A stretch of DNA of 64,000 bases from Limimaricola variabilis (GCF_014195545.1 NZ_JACIBX010000007.1:1-64000); one strand, 5' to 3'; shown: positions 42,808 to 51,410, counted from the stretch's first letter. Notes: generated by a model from the letters alone, not told the origin. Made by a program: numbers and translations.

Positions 42808-43346
42808 ACCACGGTGACGTGGGTGCCCAACGCCACCTGGTCATAGAGCGCGATCACGTCCTCGTTGCGCAGCCGGATGCAGCCATTCGAAACCGACGAG
42901 CCGATCGTCTCCGGTTGGGTCGTGCCATGGATGCGGTAATAGGTGTCGCGCCCGTTGCGGAACAGGTAGAGCGCCCGCGCCCCCAGCGGGTTGTCCGGCC
43001 CACCCGGCACGCCGTCGGCATATTGCGCGTATTTTTCGGGCTCGCGCGCGATCATGTCGTCGGTCGGCCGCCAGGACGGCCACTCCTCCTTGCGCTGGAT
43101 CACCGCCGAACCTTTGAACTCCAGCCCCGCGCGACCGACGCCCACGCCGTAGCGCATCGCGACGCCCGGGCGGCGGATATGGTAGAGGTGGAAGTCTTCG
43201 GGGATCACGTAGATGTCGCCCGGCCTCAGGCGCGGATGCACGCGCACTTCGGTCGGCAGCAGCGCGGTACGCTGGTGGGCGGCGAGCGGCCCGGCCAGCG
43301 GCGCGGCCAGCGCCGAGAGAAGCAGGCTGCGACGGGTGATGCTCAT
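42804..43346 (-). CDS. L,D-transpeptidase (YkuD family), Tat-type signal
   Basis: A 180-aa exported enzyme that crosslinks peptidoglycan or attaches proteins to it. The N-terminus MSITRRSLLLSALAAPLAG looks like a twin-arginine signal. The YkuD domain (about 45-180) has the catalytic motif: YRIHGTTQPETIGSSVSNGC near residue 137, followed by IRLRNEDVIALYD. His and the SxGC Cys are both present. It lies 23 bases downstream of the small metal-associated gene and is convergent with the CysG-like gene. Confidence 0.93.
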   Translation of the reverse strand: MSITRRSLLLSALAAPLAGPLAAHQRTALLPTEVRVHPRLRPGDIYVIPEDFHLYHIRRPGVAMRYGVGVGRAGLEFKGSAVIQRKEEWPSWRPTDDMIAREPEKYAQYADGVPGGPDNPLGARALYLFRNGRDTYYRIHGTTQPETIGSSVSNGCIRLRNEDVIALYDQVALGTHVTVV

Positions 43347-43369
43347 GGTCGTCCTCCTCGGGGTCGTTC

Positions 43370-43570
43370 TCAGCCGATGCGCTCGGCGCGGAAACCTGCC
43401 TGCGCCAGCCGGCCACGGATCGCGACGTCACCGACATTGCTGCCGATCTCGGCCACGCGCCGTTCGATGTTCACCGCCACGGTGGCCGAGGGATCGATGT
43501 CGCGGATCGCGCGCTCGATCACGGCGCGGCACAGACCGGTGCGGATATCCGGGATGATATAGCTGTCCAT
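43370..43570 (-). CDS. Small heavy-metal-associated-domain-like protein lacking the CxxC pair
   Basis: A 66-aa protein with the size and pattern of a CopZ/HMA domain: YIIPDIRTGLCRAVIERAIR, then IDPSATVAVNIERRVAEI and LAQAGFRAERI. In CopZ the metal site is MxCxxC; here the equivalent stretch TGLCRAV keeps only one Cys. It may bind metal differently, dimerise through the single Cys, or have lost metal binding. An almost perfect 14-bp palindrome sits about 20 bases upstream of its start. It probably forms a transcription unit with the L,D-transpeptidase gene. Confidence 0.8.
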   Translation of the reverse strand: MDSYIIPDIRTGLCRAVIERAIRDIDPSATVAVNIERRVAEIGSNVGDVAIRGRLAQAGFRAERIG

Positions 43571-43590
43571 ACGGGTGTTCCGATAGTTGC

Positions 43591-43604
43591 CCTTCCTAGG
43601 AAGG
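43591..43604 (-). promoter_or_regulatory. Palindromic operator candidate upstream of the HMA-like gene
   Basis: CCTTCCT/AGGAAGG is a perfect 14-bp palindrome 21 bases upstream of the HMA-like start codon. Its half-sites resemble the CCTTCC/GGAAGG arms of MerR/CueR-type metal operators, but the 2-base centre is shorter than the usual CueR spacing. Regulation by a metal-sensing regulator is therefore only a suggestion. Confidence 0.4.
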
Positions 43605-43666
43605 CACCATCGGCCCGCAGGTCAATATTTGCGGGCTGTTATCGGATGACCGTCCCGAATTCCGGC

Positions 43667-45160
43667 TCAGAACTCCCGGGGGCTGCCGTCCTGCCAGGGC
43701 TTCACGAGATTGCCGAAGCGGGTGAAGCGGCCCTCGAAGCTGAGATCGACCGAACCGATGGGCCCGTGGCGCTGCTTGCCGATGATGACCTCGGCCTTGC
43801 CGTGCAGGCGCTCCATCTCGTCCTGCCAGACCGCCATCTTGTCCATCTCGTGATCGCCCGGCTTCTCACGTTCCTTGTAGTATTCCTCGCGGAACACGAA
43901 CATCACCACGTCGGCGTCCTGCTCGATCGAGCCCGATTCCCGCAGGTCCGAAAGCTGCGGCCGCTTGTCCTCGCGGCTTTCCACCTGACGTGACAGCTGC
44001 GACAGCGCGACGACCGGGATGTCGAGTTCCTTGGCGATGGCCTTCAAACCTTGGGAGATTTCGGAGATCTCGTTCACCCGGTTCTCGCCCTTGCCGGTGC
44101 CCTTCACCAGCTGCAGGTAGTCCACGAACAGCGCATCGAGCCCGTGCGTCCGCTTGAGACGGCGGGCGCGGGCCGCGAGCTGGGAAATCGGCAGGGCCGG
44201 GGTGTCATCGATATAGAGCGGGCAGCTCTCGAGCTGCTTGGCCGCGTCGACGAAGCGGCGGAACTCGGCCTCGGTCATGTCGCCGCGGCGGATCTGCTCG
44301 GAGGGCACTTCGGACGCCTCGGAGAGAATACGCGCAGCCAGCTGCTCGGCCGACATCTCGAGGCTGTAGAAGCCGACGACGCCGCCATTCACGGCGCCTT
44401 CGGTGCCGTCATGGGTTATGCCGCGCTTGTAGGCCTTGGCGATGTTGAAGGCGATGTTGGTCGCGAGCGAGGTCTTGCCCATCGAGGGGCGCCCGGCGAG
44501 GATCAGAAGGTCCGACCGGTGCAGACCGCCGAGCTTCTTGTCGAGATCGACGAGACCGGTGGAGACACCGGCAAGGCCGCCGTCGCGCTGATAGGCGGCG
44601 TTGGCGACCTTCACCGCGTCGGTCACCGCGCGCAGGAAGGACTGGAAGCCCGATTCCGAGCTGCCCTGTTCGGCAAGCTTGTAGAGCTTCTGCTCGGCCT
44701 CGACGATCTGCTCCTTGGGCTCGGAGGAGACCTCGACCTTGGCAGCCCGGTCGGCGATGTCGCGGCCGAGCATGATCAGCTCGCGCCGGATCGCCAGATC
44801 GTAGATCATCTGCGCGTAGTCGCGCGCGGCGAAGCCCGAGATCGCGGCGCCGGCGAGACGCGCGAGATAGGCGGGGCCGCCCAGCTCCTTGAGTCCCTCG
44901 TCATCCTCGAGAAAGGTCTTGAGCGTGACCGGCGAGGCCAGCGCGTTCTTGGCGATGCGCTGGGCGGCGACGTCGAAGATGCGCGCGTGGACCGGATCGT
45001 AGAAATGGTCCTTCGAAACGATCATCGCGATCCGGTCGAACACGTCGTTATTGGTGAGGATCGCGCCCAGGAGCTGCTGCTCGGCCTCGATCGAATGCGG
45101 CATCTGGTCCGGCTTCGCCTCTTCCAGCGCACCCGGACGGAATGTCGTGATCTCGTTCAT
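43667..45160 (-). CDS. dnaB: Replicative DNA helicase DnaB
   Basis: A 497-aa hexameric helicase that unwinds DNA at the fork. The N-terminal domain (about 15-115; PHSIEAEQQLLGAILTNNDV) is followed by a RecA-like domain. Walker A is AGRPSMGKTSLATN near residue 227, Walker B is ALFVDYLQLV near 348, ALSQLSRQVESREDKRPQLS lies near 395, and the C-terminal segment KQRHGPIG is near 470. The start at 45160 (MNEITTFRPG) is preferred; an open frame continues upstream across the leader without a ribosome binding site. The leader carries a consensus DnaA box. Confidence 0.97.
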   Translation of the reverse strand: MNEITTFRPGALEEAKPDQMPHSIEAEQQLLGAILTNNDVFDRIAMIVSKDHFYDPVHARIFDVAAQRIAKNALASPVTLKTFLEDDEGLKELGGPAYLARLAGAAISGFAARDYAQMIYDLAIRRELIMLGRDIADRAAKVEVSSEPKEQIVEAEQKLYKLAEQGSSESGFQSFLRAVTDAVKVANAAYQRDGGLAGVSTGLVDLDKKLGGLHRSDLLILAGRPSMGKTSLATNIAFNIAKAYKRGITHDGTEGAVNGGVVGFYSLEMSAEQLAARILSEASEVPSEQIRRGDMTEAEFRRFVDAAKQLESCPLYIDDTPALPISQLAARARRLKRTHGLDALFVDYLQLVKGTGKGENRVNEISEISQGLKAIAKELDIPVVALSQLSRQVESREDKRPQLSDLRESGSIEQDADVVMFVFREEYYKEREKPGDHEMDKMAVWQDEMERLHGKAEVIIGKQRHGPIGSVDLSFEGRFTRFGNLVKPWQDGSPREF

Positions 45161-45250
45161 CGCAGCTACCCCTTGGCCCTCGCGCCGTGCCCGCGGCGCG
45201 TATCGTCGCTGATAGGATGCGACGGGGCGGGGACGCAACTTGTATAAGGC

Positions 45251-45259
45251 TGTGGATAA
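45251..45259 (-). promoter_or_regulatory. Consensus DnaA box in the dnaB leader
   Basis: The minus strand reads TTATCCACA, a perfect match to the DnaA-box consensus, 91 bases upstream of the dnaB start codon and just downstream of a candidate promoter. A related TTATACAAG follows. It may let DnaA tune dnaB transcription. A single box is not evidence of an origin. Confidence 0.6.
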
Positions 45260-45284
45260 GCTGTGGAGACACCTCGCCCGCCAC

Positions 45285-45314
45285 ATCTTGGCGCGACGAG
45301 GTGCCTTGGGTCAA
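45285..45314 (-). promoter_or_regulatory. Putative dnaB promoter
   Basis: On the minus strand TTGACC (45314-45309) and CAAGAT (45290-45285) are separated by 18 bases. The -35 element is good and the -10 weak. It lies 25 bases upstream of the DnaA box and 125 bases from the dnaB start codon. Confidence 0.4.
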
Positions 45315-45368
45315 CATCTGGTTTCCCTGGGGGCAGATGGTCGGCTGTTTCGGGCCGACCGTCACACC

Positions 45369-46043
45369 TCAGCCACGTGCCGGAGCCCAGCCCTTCGGGT
45401 CGCGCAGATAGCGCTCCACCTCGTCGAGCGTGTCGGCGTCGAACGCCTCCATGGCGCGCGCCTCGGCCAGCACGTCCCACCAGGTGCACAGGTGGATGAG
45501 GCCGATGCCCTTCTCCGCGAGGGCCTCGGTCACGCCCTCGAAGATGCCGTAATAGAAGATCACCGCGGTCCAGTCGCAGGTCGCGCCGGTTTCGCGGATC
45601 GCCTCGACGAAGCTGAGCTTGGAGCCGCCATCGGTGGTCAGGTCCTCGACCAGGATCGCGCGCTGGCCCTCGGTCATCACGCCCTCGATCCGGGCGTTGC
45701 GGCCGTAGCCCTTCGGCTTTTTGCGCACGTAGCTCATCGGCAGGGCCAGTCGCTCGGCGATCATCGCGCCGAAGGGAATGCCCGCCGTCTCGCCGCCCGT
45801 GACGTTGTCGAACGCCTCGAAGCCCGCCTCGCGCATGATCGACACGGCGAGGAAATCCATCACCGTGGCGCGGATGCGCGGGAAGGAGATCAGCATGCGG
45901 CAATCGACATAGGTCGGCGCCAGCTTGCCGGAGGCGTGGGTAAAGGGCTCGGTCGCGTTGAACTTCACCGCGCCGATTTCCAGCAGCATCCGCGCGGTCA
46001 GCCGCGCGATCTCGTCCTTCGGGGGGTAGCCGGTGGGGATCAT
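45369..46043 (-). CDS. pyrE: Orotate phosphoribosyltransferase PyrE
   Basis: A 224-aa enzyme that joins orotate and PRPP to give orotidine 5-phosphate. The phosphoribosyl loop is [20 protein letters not shown] near residue 129, [20 protein letters not shown] lies near 80, and [17 protein letters not shown] lies near 105. It is slightly longer than E. coli PyrE (213 aa). It lies 37 bases downstream of pyrC on the same strand, giving a pyrC-pyrE unit ahead of dnaB. Confidence 0.95.
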   Translation of the reverse strand: MIPTGYPPKDEIARLTARMLLEIGAVKFNATEPFTHASGKLAPTYVDCRMLISFPRIRATVMDFLAVSIMREAGFEAFDNVTGGETAGIPFGAMIAERLALPMSYVRKKPKGYGRNARIEGVMTEGQRAILVEDLTTDGGSKLSFVEAIRETGATCDWTAVIFYYGIFEGVTEALAEKGIGLIHLCTWWDVLAEARAMEAFDADTLDEVERYLRDPKGWAPARG

Positions 46044-46080
46044 CTCGAACTCTTCGTGTAGGGAATGCGTCGGGGGAGGG

Positions 46081-47133
46081 TCAGTCTTCGACGCGCCAGT
46101 GCAGCGCGAAGCCGGGGTCGAACACGGTGACGGGGCCGTCGCCGGTCTCGATCCGCTCGGGATAGGTCACGGGTGCGCCCCGGACCAAGGTGATGGTGTC
46201 CTCGTTGACGGGAAGCTTGTAGAAGCGCGGCCCGTTGAGCGAGGCGAAGGCCTCGAGATGGTTCAGCCGGCCCGCCGCCTCGAACACCTCGGCGAGGCAG
46301 GACATGGTGTTGGGCGCGGTGAAGATCCCCGCGCAGCCGCAGGGCTGCAGCTTGGCCGGATCGCTGTGCGGCGCACTGTCGGTGCCAAGGAAGAAGCGCG
46401 GATCGCCAGAGACCGCCGCCTGCACCAGCGCCACACGGTGCCGCTCGCGCTTGGCGACCGGCAGGCAGTAGTAATGCGGCTTGATGCCCCCGGCGAGGAT
46501 GTGGTTGCGGTTGATGATCAGGTGATGCGTGGTGATCGTCGCGGCGAGGTTGCGTGGGCTGTCGCGCACGAAATCCACCGCGTCGGCGGTGGTCACATGC
46601 TCCATGACGATGCGCAGATCCGGCGTCCTGCGGCGGATCGGCTTGAGCACGCGGTCGATGAACACCGCCTCGCGGTCGAAGATGTCGATCGCGCCGTCGG
46701 TCACCTCGCCATGCACGCAAAGCGGCATGCCGATCTCGGCCATGGTCTCGAGCACCGGGCGGACTTTGTCGAAGTCGCGCACGCCGGAGGCCGAATTGGT
46801 GGTCGCGCCGGCCGGGTAGAGCTTCACCGCGGTGGCGATGCCACTCTCATGCGCATGGCGCACATCGGCGGGACCGGTGTCCTCGGTGAGATAGAGCGTC
46901 ATCAGCGGCGTGAAGCCCGAGCCCTCGGGCAGGGCGGCGCGGATCCGCTCGCGGTAGCTCTCGGCCTGCGCGGCGGTCACGACCGGCGGCACGAGGTTGG
47001 GCATGATGATCGCGCGGCCGAAATGGCGGGCGCTCTCGGGGGCCACGGCTTCGAGCATGGCGCCGTCTCGCAGATGCAGGTGCCAGTCGTCGGGGCGGCG
47101 GATCGTGATCCGGTCGGGGCGTGCGTCTTTCAT
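46081..47133 (-). CDS. pyrC: Dihydroorotase PyrC
   Basis: A 350-aa zinc enzyme that cyclises carbamoyl aspartate to dihydroorotate. The metal motif [12 protein letters not shown] is near residue 13, the carbamylated-Lys region [14 protein letters not shown] near 100, the His ligand segments EHVTTADAV near 178 and [11 protein letters not shown] near 136, and [11 protein letters not shown] near 247. The length matches type-II (E. coli-like) dihydroorotases. It is upstream of pyrE. Confidence 0.95.
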   Translation of the reverse strand: MKDARPDRITIRRPDDWHLHLRDGAMLEAVAPESARHFGRAIIMPNLVPPVVTAAQAESYRERIRAALPEGSGFTPLMTLYLTEDTGPADVRHAHESGIATAVKLYPAGATTNSASGVRDFDKVRPVLETMAEIGMPLCVHGEVTDGAIDIFDREAVFIDRVLKPIRRRTPDLRIVMEHVTTADAVDFVRDSPRNLAATITTHHLIINRNHILAGGIKPHYYCLPVAKRERHRVALVQAAVSGDPRFFLGTDSAPHSDPAKLQPCGCAGIFTAPNTMSCLAEVFEAAGRLNHLEAFASLNGPRFYKLPVNEDTITLVRGAPVTYPERIETGDGPVTVFDPGFALHWRVED

Positions 47134-47196
47134 GGCCGCTCTCCTACACCGGGTCGTTCGGCCTGACCATAGGTCACGAGTGGCCGCGTCCCCGGG

Positions 47197-48150
47197 TCAG
47201 GCGCTGCGCGTCAGCACCCGCGTCTCGGCCGGATCGGCTCCGATCAGCGCCTCGAGCCGTCGCGCGTAATGCTTGGCTTCGGGCGTGGTGATGCCATGGC
47301 GGCACAGCCGGGCGACCTGCGCCGGGCGGTCGGCCTGTTCGAGCTGGCGCAGCAGGCCGCGCAGATAGAGCGGATTGCCGCGACGGCCGCGCCAGATCTT
47401 GGCAAAGGCGGCGCGGTCGAGCCGGTCCTCCATCGCCAGCTCCAGAAGCTCGGGCATCGCGCCGATCTGGTCGAGCACGGGCTCGATGCGGCTGCCGGCG
47501 TTGAAGGCGGGCAGCGCCACGACATTGGGCCGGCGATACAGCGCGGCATGGATCGAATCGGCGGCGTGCCTCGGGTCGTGGATCAGCGTCACCTTAGCGG
47601 CGGCGTCGACCATATCGGGCGCGTAGCCGAAGCGGCTGGTGAAATCGAGCCGCCGCGCGGCGAGGTGGCGCCGGTCCCACCCGGCGATGGCCGGATCGAG
47701 CGTCGCCATCGGGCGCAGCGCCAGCACCCGCGCCCCGGGCGAGGCGACCGAATAGGCGGCGGCGGCATAGCCGCAGGCGTGATGCCCGTGAAACAGCACT
47801 CGCTCGAAATCCTCGAAGAAGCCTTCATCGACCAGACGGTCGACATAGCCCCAGACACGCGGCGAGCGGAACCAGCCCTCGTCATCCGCGATCAGCACTA
47901 GAAGCGACCAGCCGGTGCGCGCCAGCATCTCGAAGCCGCGCGGCAGGGCGCGGGGACGGCGGCGAATCGAATCCCGGGTCTCGAAGGTCACCAGGAGCCG
48001 CGGCCCGGCATCGATGAACAGCGCCGCATGGTGCTGGCCCAGCGGTTCGTAATAGCCGAACTCCTCGCCGATCCGGTCGAGCTGGGCCTGCCAGTCCGCA
48101 GGGGACAGGCCGCTCAAGTCGGTGTGCGGATCAGGCAGGTTCTCGGTCAT
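47197..48150 (-). CDS. Conserved Rhodobacterales protein of unknown function (often mislabelled as PAPS reductase)
   Basis: A 317-aa soluble protein. Landmarks are LSPADWQAQLDRIGEEFGYY near residue 16, GPRLLVTFETRDSIRRRPRA near 49, VLFHGHHACGYAAAAYSVAS near 122, and FTSRFGYAPDMVDAA near 175. The GHHACGYAA turn after a strand loosely resembles an alpha/beta-hydrolase nucleophile elbow with Cys. I recall relatives in Rhodobacterales annotated as phosphoadenosine phosphosulfate reductase, but no PAPS-reductase motif is present. The true function is unknown. The start at 48150 has GGAG 8 bases upstream. Confidence 0.75.
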   Translation of the reverse strand: MTENLPDPHTDLSGLSPADWQAQLDRIGEEFGYYEPLGQHHAALFIDAGPRLLVTFETRDSIRRRPRALPRGFEMLARTGWSLLVLIADDEGWFRSPRVWGYVDRLVDEGFFEDFERVLFHGHHACGYAAAAYSVASPGARVLALRPMATLDPAIAGWDRRHLAARRLDFTSRFGYAPDMVDAAAKVTLIHDPRHAADSIHAALYRRPNVVALPAFNAGSRIEPVLDQIGAMPELLELAMEDRLDRAAFAKIWRGRRGNPLYLRGLLRQLEQADRPAQVARLCRHGITTPEAKHYARRLEALIGADPAETRVLTRSA

Positions 48151-48281
48151 CGGTCGCTCCGGGCTGAGGGAGTGGGTCTCCCATGGCTTACCAGAATCCT
48201 GCGCGATTACGGCGTAAATTGGCAAGGCCAGTGCTCATTTGTCGTCCCGGGCAGCGCCTGAAAGTGGCTGTCCGACACATG

Positions 48282-48294
48282 GTTATTGCATAAC
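48282..48294 (+). promoter_or_regulatory. Short dyad upstream of the OmpA-family gene
   Basis: GTTAT-TGC-ATAAC forms a 13-base perfect dyad about 95 bases before the OmpA-family start codon, in an otherwise GC-rich region. It could be a regulator site. No clear -35/-10 pair is seen around it. Confidence 0.3.
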
Positions 48295-48317
48295 TGCGAA
48301 GTTGACGGACCTTTGCG

Positions 48318-48346
48318 GCCATTGCCCGCGTTGCGCTGGCAATGAC
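48318..48346 (+). promoter_or_regulatory. Hairpin-forming inverted repeat in the OmpA-family leader
   Basis: CATTGCC (48320-48326) pairs with GGCAATG (48338-48344), extendable by a wobble pair on the outer side, with an 11-base loop. It ends 43 bases before the start codon and may fold in the 5-prime leader of the mRNA. Confidence 0.4.
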
Positions 48347-48387
48347 GGATCCGCCCCGCACCCGGGGCGGCCCGAGAGGAGATGTCG

Positions 48388-50544
48388 ATGAAGAAGAGCT
48401 TTCGTACCACGACCGCACTGGCGGCCAGCCTGTCGCTGATGCTGCCCAACCTGGTGCCGCTGGCCCAGGCCCAGCAGGCCGGGCAGGAGATGTTCTGCCT
48501 CGATGGCGAGACGCCGCCCTGCGCGGATGCGCCCGAAGCCGGCGTGGCGCTCTACGAGCTGCCGGTCGAGACGCTGCGCGAAATGGCCGAGGAGGGCCGG
48601 CTCGACGACGAGATGCTGGCCGAATACGGGCTGAACCTCGAGATGCTGCGCGAAGCGGGCGACGAGCAGATCGAGGCGGCGCTCGACATGGCACGCGATT
48701 CGCTCGCGGCCGGGACGGCGATCGCCACCGAGCTCGGCCAGGCGGCCGGCATCGAGATGGAGACCGAGGTCGAGCAGAGCGGTGAACTCGAGGCCGAAGC
48801 CGAAATGGAGACCGAAGGCGCGGCCGGCGATGCCGCCGCCAGCGCTTCGGTGAGCCCCGAGGCGCAGCCCGAAGCGCCGGTAGAGGAGGTTCAGCCTGAG
48901 GCGACCGCCGAGGCCGCGCCCGAGACTGCTGCCGAGCCCATGGCCGAGGCCGCCCCGGCGGACGCAACCGCCGAGACCGCTCAGCCCGAAGCCATGGCCG
49001 AAACCGCCCCGGCGGAAGCCTTGACCGAGACCGTTGAGCCCGAGGTCACCGCCGAGACCGCGGAAGCGGAAGCGATGACCGAGACCGCGCCGGCGGACGC
49101 CCAGGCTGAAGCCATCGCGACCGATGCTCCGGCCGACACGGCGCAGCCCGAGACGACCGCCGAGGCCGAGAGCGCGTCGGAGCCGATGCAGGCCGAGACC
49201 GCGGCCACCGATCCGGCGCAGGCCGATGCCGACCGCGCCGCGCGCGCGGCCGAGCTTCAGGCCCAGCTCGAAGCCGAATCCCAGGCCCAGGCCGAGCAGG
49301 ATGCCGCGGCGACGACCGAGGTGACGGGCGATAGCGAAGCCGGTGCAGAGGCCGAAACCGCTGCCACGGCCGAGACCCCTGCGCCGACCGAGGCCGAAGC
49401 TCCGACCGCGACCCAGGCCGACACCGAGACCGCGGCGCCGGATGAGAACGTCGACCCGACCGCCGAGGAGCCGCAGACCGCGGTGGCCGCATCGGCCGCG
49501 GCGTCCGAGGCCGAGCCGGCCGAGGTGACCGAGACCGAGATCGACGAGGAGAACTCACGTCAGAGCGATGAGGAGTTCGCCGCCAGCGTCTCCACCGAGG
49601 CTTCGAACGAGACCCAGACCGAGTCGAAGAAGAAGGATCGCGACGGCCTGTCCGACTTCCAGAAGGCGCTTCTTCTGGGCGTCGGCGCGGTGGCCGTGGG
49701 CTCGCTGCTCAACAACGGCCGTCAGGTCGTGGCGAACACCGGCGACCGGGTCGTGGTGCAGGGTGAGAACGGGCTCGAGATCTACCGTGACGACGACGCG
49801 CTGCTGCGTCAGCCGGGCGCCGACCTGCGCACCGAGACGTTCAGCGACGGCTCCACCCGGACCACGCTGACCCGCGAGGACGGCACCAAGGTCGTCACCA
49901 TCCGTGATGCGCAGGGCCGCGTCCTGCGCCGCACCCGGGTCTTCGCCGACGGCACCGAGATCGAGCTGTTCGACGATCTGGCACAGTCCGATCCGGTCGA
50001 CGTTCGTTCGCTGCGCGAGATGGAGGCGGCGCCGATCACCATCTCGGCCGCCGAAGCCGACCGTGCCGCGCTGCTCGAGGCGCTCCGCGCCGAGGCTTCG
50101 GTGGATACCGGCCGTGGCTACAGCCTGCGCCAGATCCGCGAAATCGAGCCGGTCCGGGCGCTGGTTCCGGCGATCGATCTGGACACGCTGACCTTCGCCA
50201 CCGGTTCGGCGGCGCTGCGGCCCGAGCAGGCCTCGACGCTGGTCGATCTCGGCCTCGCGATCGAGGAACGGCTGGCCGAGAACCCGCGCGAGGTGTTCTT
50301 GATCGAGGGTCACACCGACGCGGTCGGCAATGACGCCTACAACCTCGCCCTGTCGGACCGTCGGGCCGAGACGGTGGCGCTGGCGCTGACCGAGAACTTC
50401 GCCATCCCGCCCGAGAACCTCGTGGTGCAGGGCTATGGTGAGCGGTTCCTGAAGGTGGAGAGCCAAGGCGACGTTCAGGCCAACCGTCGTGCCACGGTGC
50501 GCCGCATCACGCCGCTGCTGCAGCAGGTTGCCTCCGCGCAGTAA
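48388..50544 (+). CDS. Large OmpA-family outer-membrane/peptidoglycan protein with acidic low-complexity region
   Basis: A 718-aa exported protein. The signal peptide is residues 1 to about 30 (KKSFRTTTALAASLSLMLPN, then PLAQAQ). Residues 45-110 are helical. About 110-410 are an Ala/Glu/Thr/Pro-rich acidic low-complexity stretch. A short hydrophobic segment (FQKALLLGVGAVAVGSLL) lies near 430, a beta-rich part follows, and the OmpA C-terminal peptidoglycan-binding domain covers about 595-715 (IEGHTDAVGNDAYNLALSDR near 640). ATG 48388 is chosen because AGGAG sits 6 bases before it; ATG 48382, two codons earlier, would touch the ribosome binding site. It likely ties the envelope to peptidoglycan. 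The acidic region has no recognised function. Confidence 0.88.
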   Translation: MKKSFRTTTALAASLSLMLPNLVPLAQAQQAGQEMFCLDGETPPCADAPEAGVALYELPVETLREMAEEGRLDDEMLAEYGLNLEMLREAGDEQIEAALDMARDSLAAGTAIATELGQAAGIEMETEVEQSGELEAEAEMETEGAAGDAAASASVSPEAQPEAPVEEVQPEATAEAAPETAAEPMAEAAPADATAETAQPEAMAETAPAEALTETVEPEVTAETAEAEAMTETAPADAQAEAIATDAPADTAQPETTAEAESASEPMQAETAATDPAQADADRAARAAELQAQLEAESQAQAEQDAAATTEVTGDSEAGAEAETAATAETPAPTEAEAPTATQADTETAAPDENVDPTAEEPQTAVAASAAASEAEPAEVTETEIDEENSRQSDEEFAASVSTEASNETQTESKKKDRDGLSDFQKALLLGVGAVAVGSLLNNGRQVVANTGDRVVVQGENGLEIYRDDDALLRQPGADLRTETFSDGSTRTTLTREDGTKVVTIRDAQGRVLRRTRVFADGTEIELFDDLAQSDPVDVRSLREMEAAPITISAAEADRAALLEALRAEASVDTGRGYSLRQIREIEPVRALVPAIDLDTLTFATGSAALRPEQASTLVDLGLAIEERLAENPREVFLIEGHTDAVGNDAYNLALSDRRAETVALALTENFAIPPENLVVQGYGERFLKVESQGDVQANRRATVRRITPLLQQVASAQ

Positions 50545-50566
50545 GCTGCACCTTTGAACGACATGC

Positions 50567-50593
50567 GGGCCGCCCCTCGGGGCGGCCTGTTTT
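50567..50593 (+). terminator. Rho-independent terminator of the OmpA-family gene
   Basis: A 9-bp stem (GGCCGCCCC / GGGGCGGCC) with a tight TC centre is followed by TGTTTT. It starts 23 bases after the stop codon. Confidence 0.85.
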
Positions 50594-50633
50594 CATGTCG
50601 GCCCAGGATCGGGACCCGGGGCGGGGAGGCGTC

Positions 50634-50662
50634 AACAAAAAGGGCCGCCCGATGGGCAGCCC
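50634..50662 (-). terminator. Rho-independent terminator of infC
   Basis: On the minus strand GGGCTGCCC pairs with GGGCGGCCC (one T-G wobble) around a 3-base loop and is followed by TTTTTGTT. It lies 25 bases downstream of the infC stop. It shows that infC is not followed by rpmI-rplT here. Confidence 0.85.
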
Positions 50663-50686
50663 CTTGGATTCGCCGGTGTACGACCC

Positions 50687-51232
50687 TTACTTCTGGGTCG
50701 GCCCGATCATCATGACCATCTGGCGGCCTTCCATCTTCGGCATGTTCTCGACCTTGCCGATTTCGGACACGTCGCTGGCGACACGCTCCAGAAGCTCGCG
50801 GCCCAGTTCCTGGTGGGCCATCTCGCGGCCCCGGAAGCGCAGGGTCACCTTGACCTTGTCACCGGCCTCGAGGAACCGCAGCACGTTCCGCATCTTCACG
50901 TCGTAATCGTTCGTGTCGGTATTGGGGCGGAACTTGACCTCTTTGATTTCAAAGGTCTTCTGGTTGCGGCGCGCCTCGGCTTCCTTCTTCTGCGTCTCGT
51001 ATTTGAACTTGCCGAAGTCCATGATCTTGCAGACCGGAGGCGTGGCGTTGGGCGAGATCTCGACGAGGTCGAGACCGGCCTCTTCGGCCAGGGCGAGGCC
51101 GCGCTCGGGGGTGACGACGCCGATGTTTTCGCCGTTCTGTCCGATCAGTCGGATTTCGGCCACGCGGATACGTTCGTTGACGCGGGGGCCGGTGTCGCGC
51201 GTGGGAGGCGCGTTATGAGGTCTGCGGGCTAT
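50687..51232 (-). CDS. infC: Translation initiation factor IF-3, apparent AUA start
   Basis: A 181-aa protein. The N-domain begins (M)[40 protein letters not shown] lies near residue 40, the linker region is [16 protein letters not shown] near 80, and the C-domain has [20 protein letters not shown] near 100. No ATG, GTG or TTG in frame lies near the conserved N-terminus. ATA at 51232 is preceded by AAGGAC at 8-9 bases, so an AUA start is proposed. infC in E. coli uses AUU, which IF-3 itself discriminates against, giving autoregulation. A GTG at 51163 would remove 23 conserved residues and has no ribosome binding site. Confidence 0.93.
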   Translation of the reverse strand: MARRPHNAPPTRDTGPRVNERIRVAEIRLIGQNGENIGVVTPERGLALAEEAGLDLVEISPNATPPVCKIMDFGKFKYETQKKEAEARRNQKTFEIKEVKFRPNTDTNDYDVKMRNVLRFLEAGDKVKVTLRFRGREMAHQELGRELLERVASDVSEIGKVENMPKMEGRQMVMMIGPTQK

Positions 51233-51268
51233 GGTGCACGTCCTTCGGTTGTTCGATTTGGTGGGCAG

Positions 51269-51297
51269 AAGGTAGTCGTCCGGGTAGTGCGATTCAA
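51269..51297 (-). promoter_or_regulatory. Putative infC promoter
   Basis: On the minus strand TTGAAT (51297-51292) and TACCTT (51274-51269) are 17 bases apart, about 37 bases upstream of the proposed AUA start. Confidence 0.4.
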
Positions 51298-51410
51298 GCC
51301 GCAAAACAAGGGGTCCGCCGCGCCATGAGGGTCTTCGGGCGATGGCATATGCCCCAGAGCGTGCTATGTGGGCCGCAAACAGTTCAGGTTTTGCAGCAAG
51401 GAACAGCGCA

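Noticed and set aside
45161-45368. A chromosome origin near dnaB
   Set aside because: Only one perfect DnaA box, no cluster of boxes, no clear AT-rich unwinding element and no parAB, hemE or dnaA nearby.
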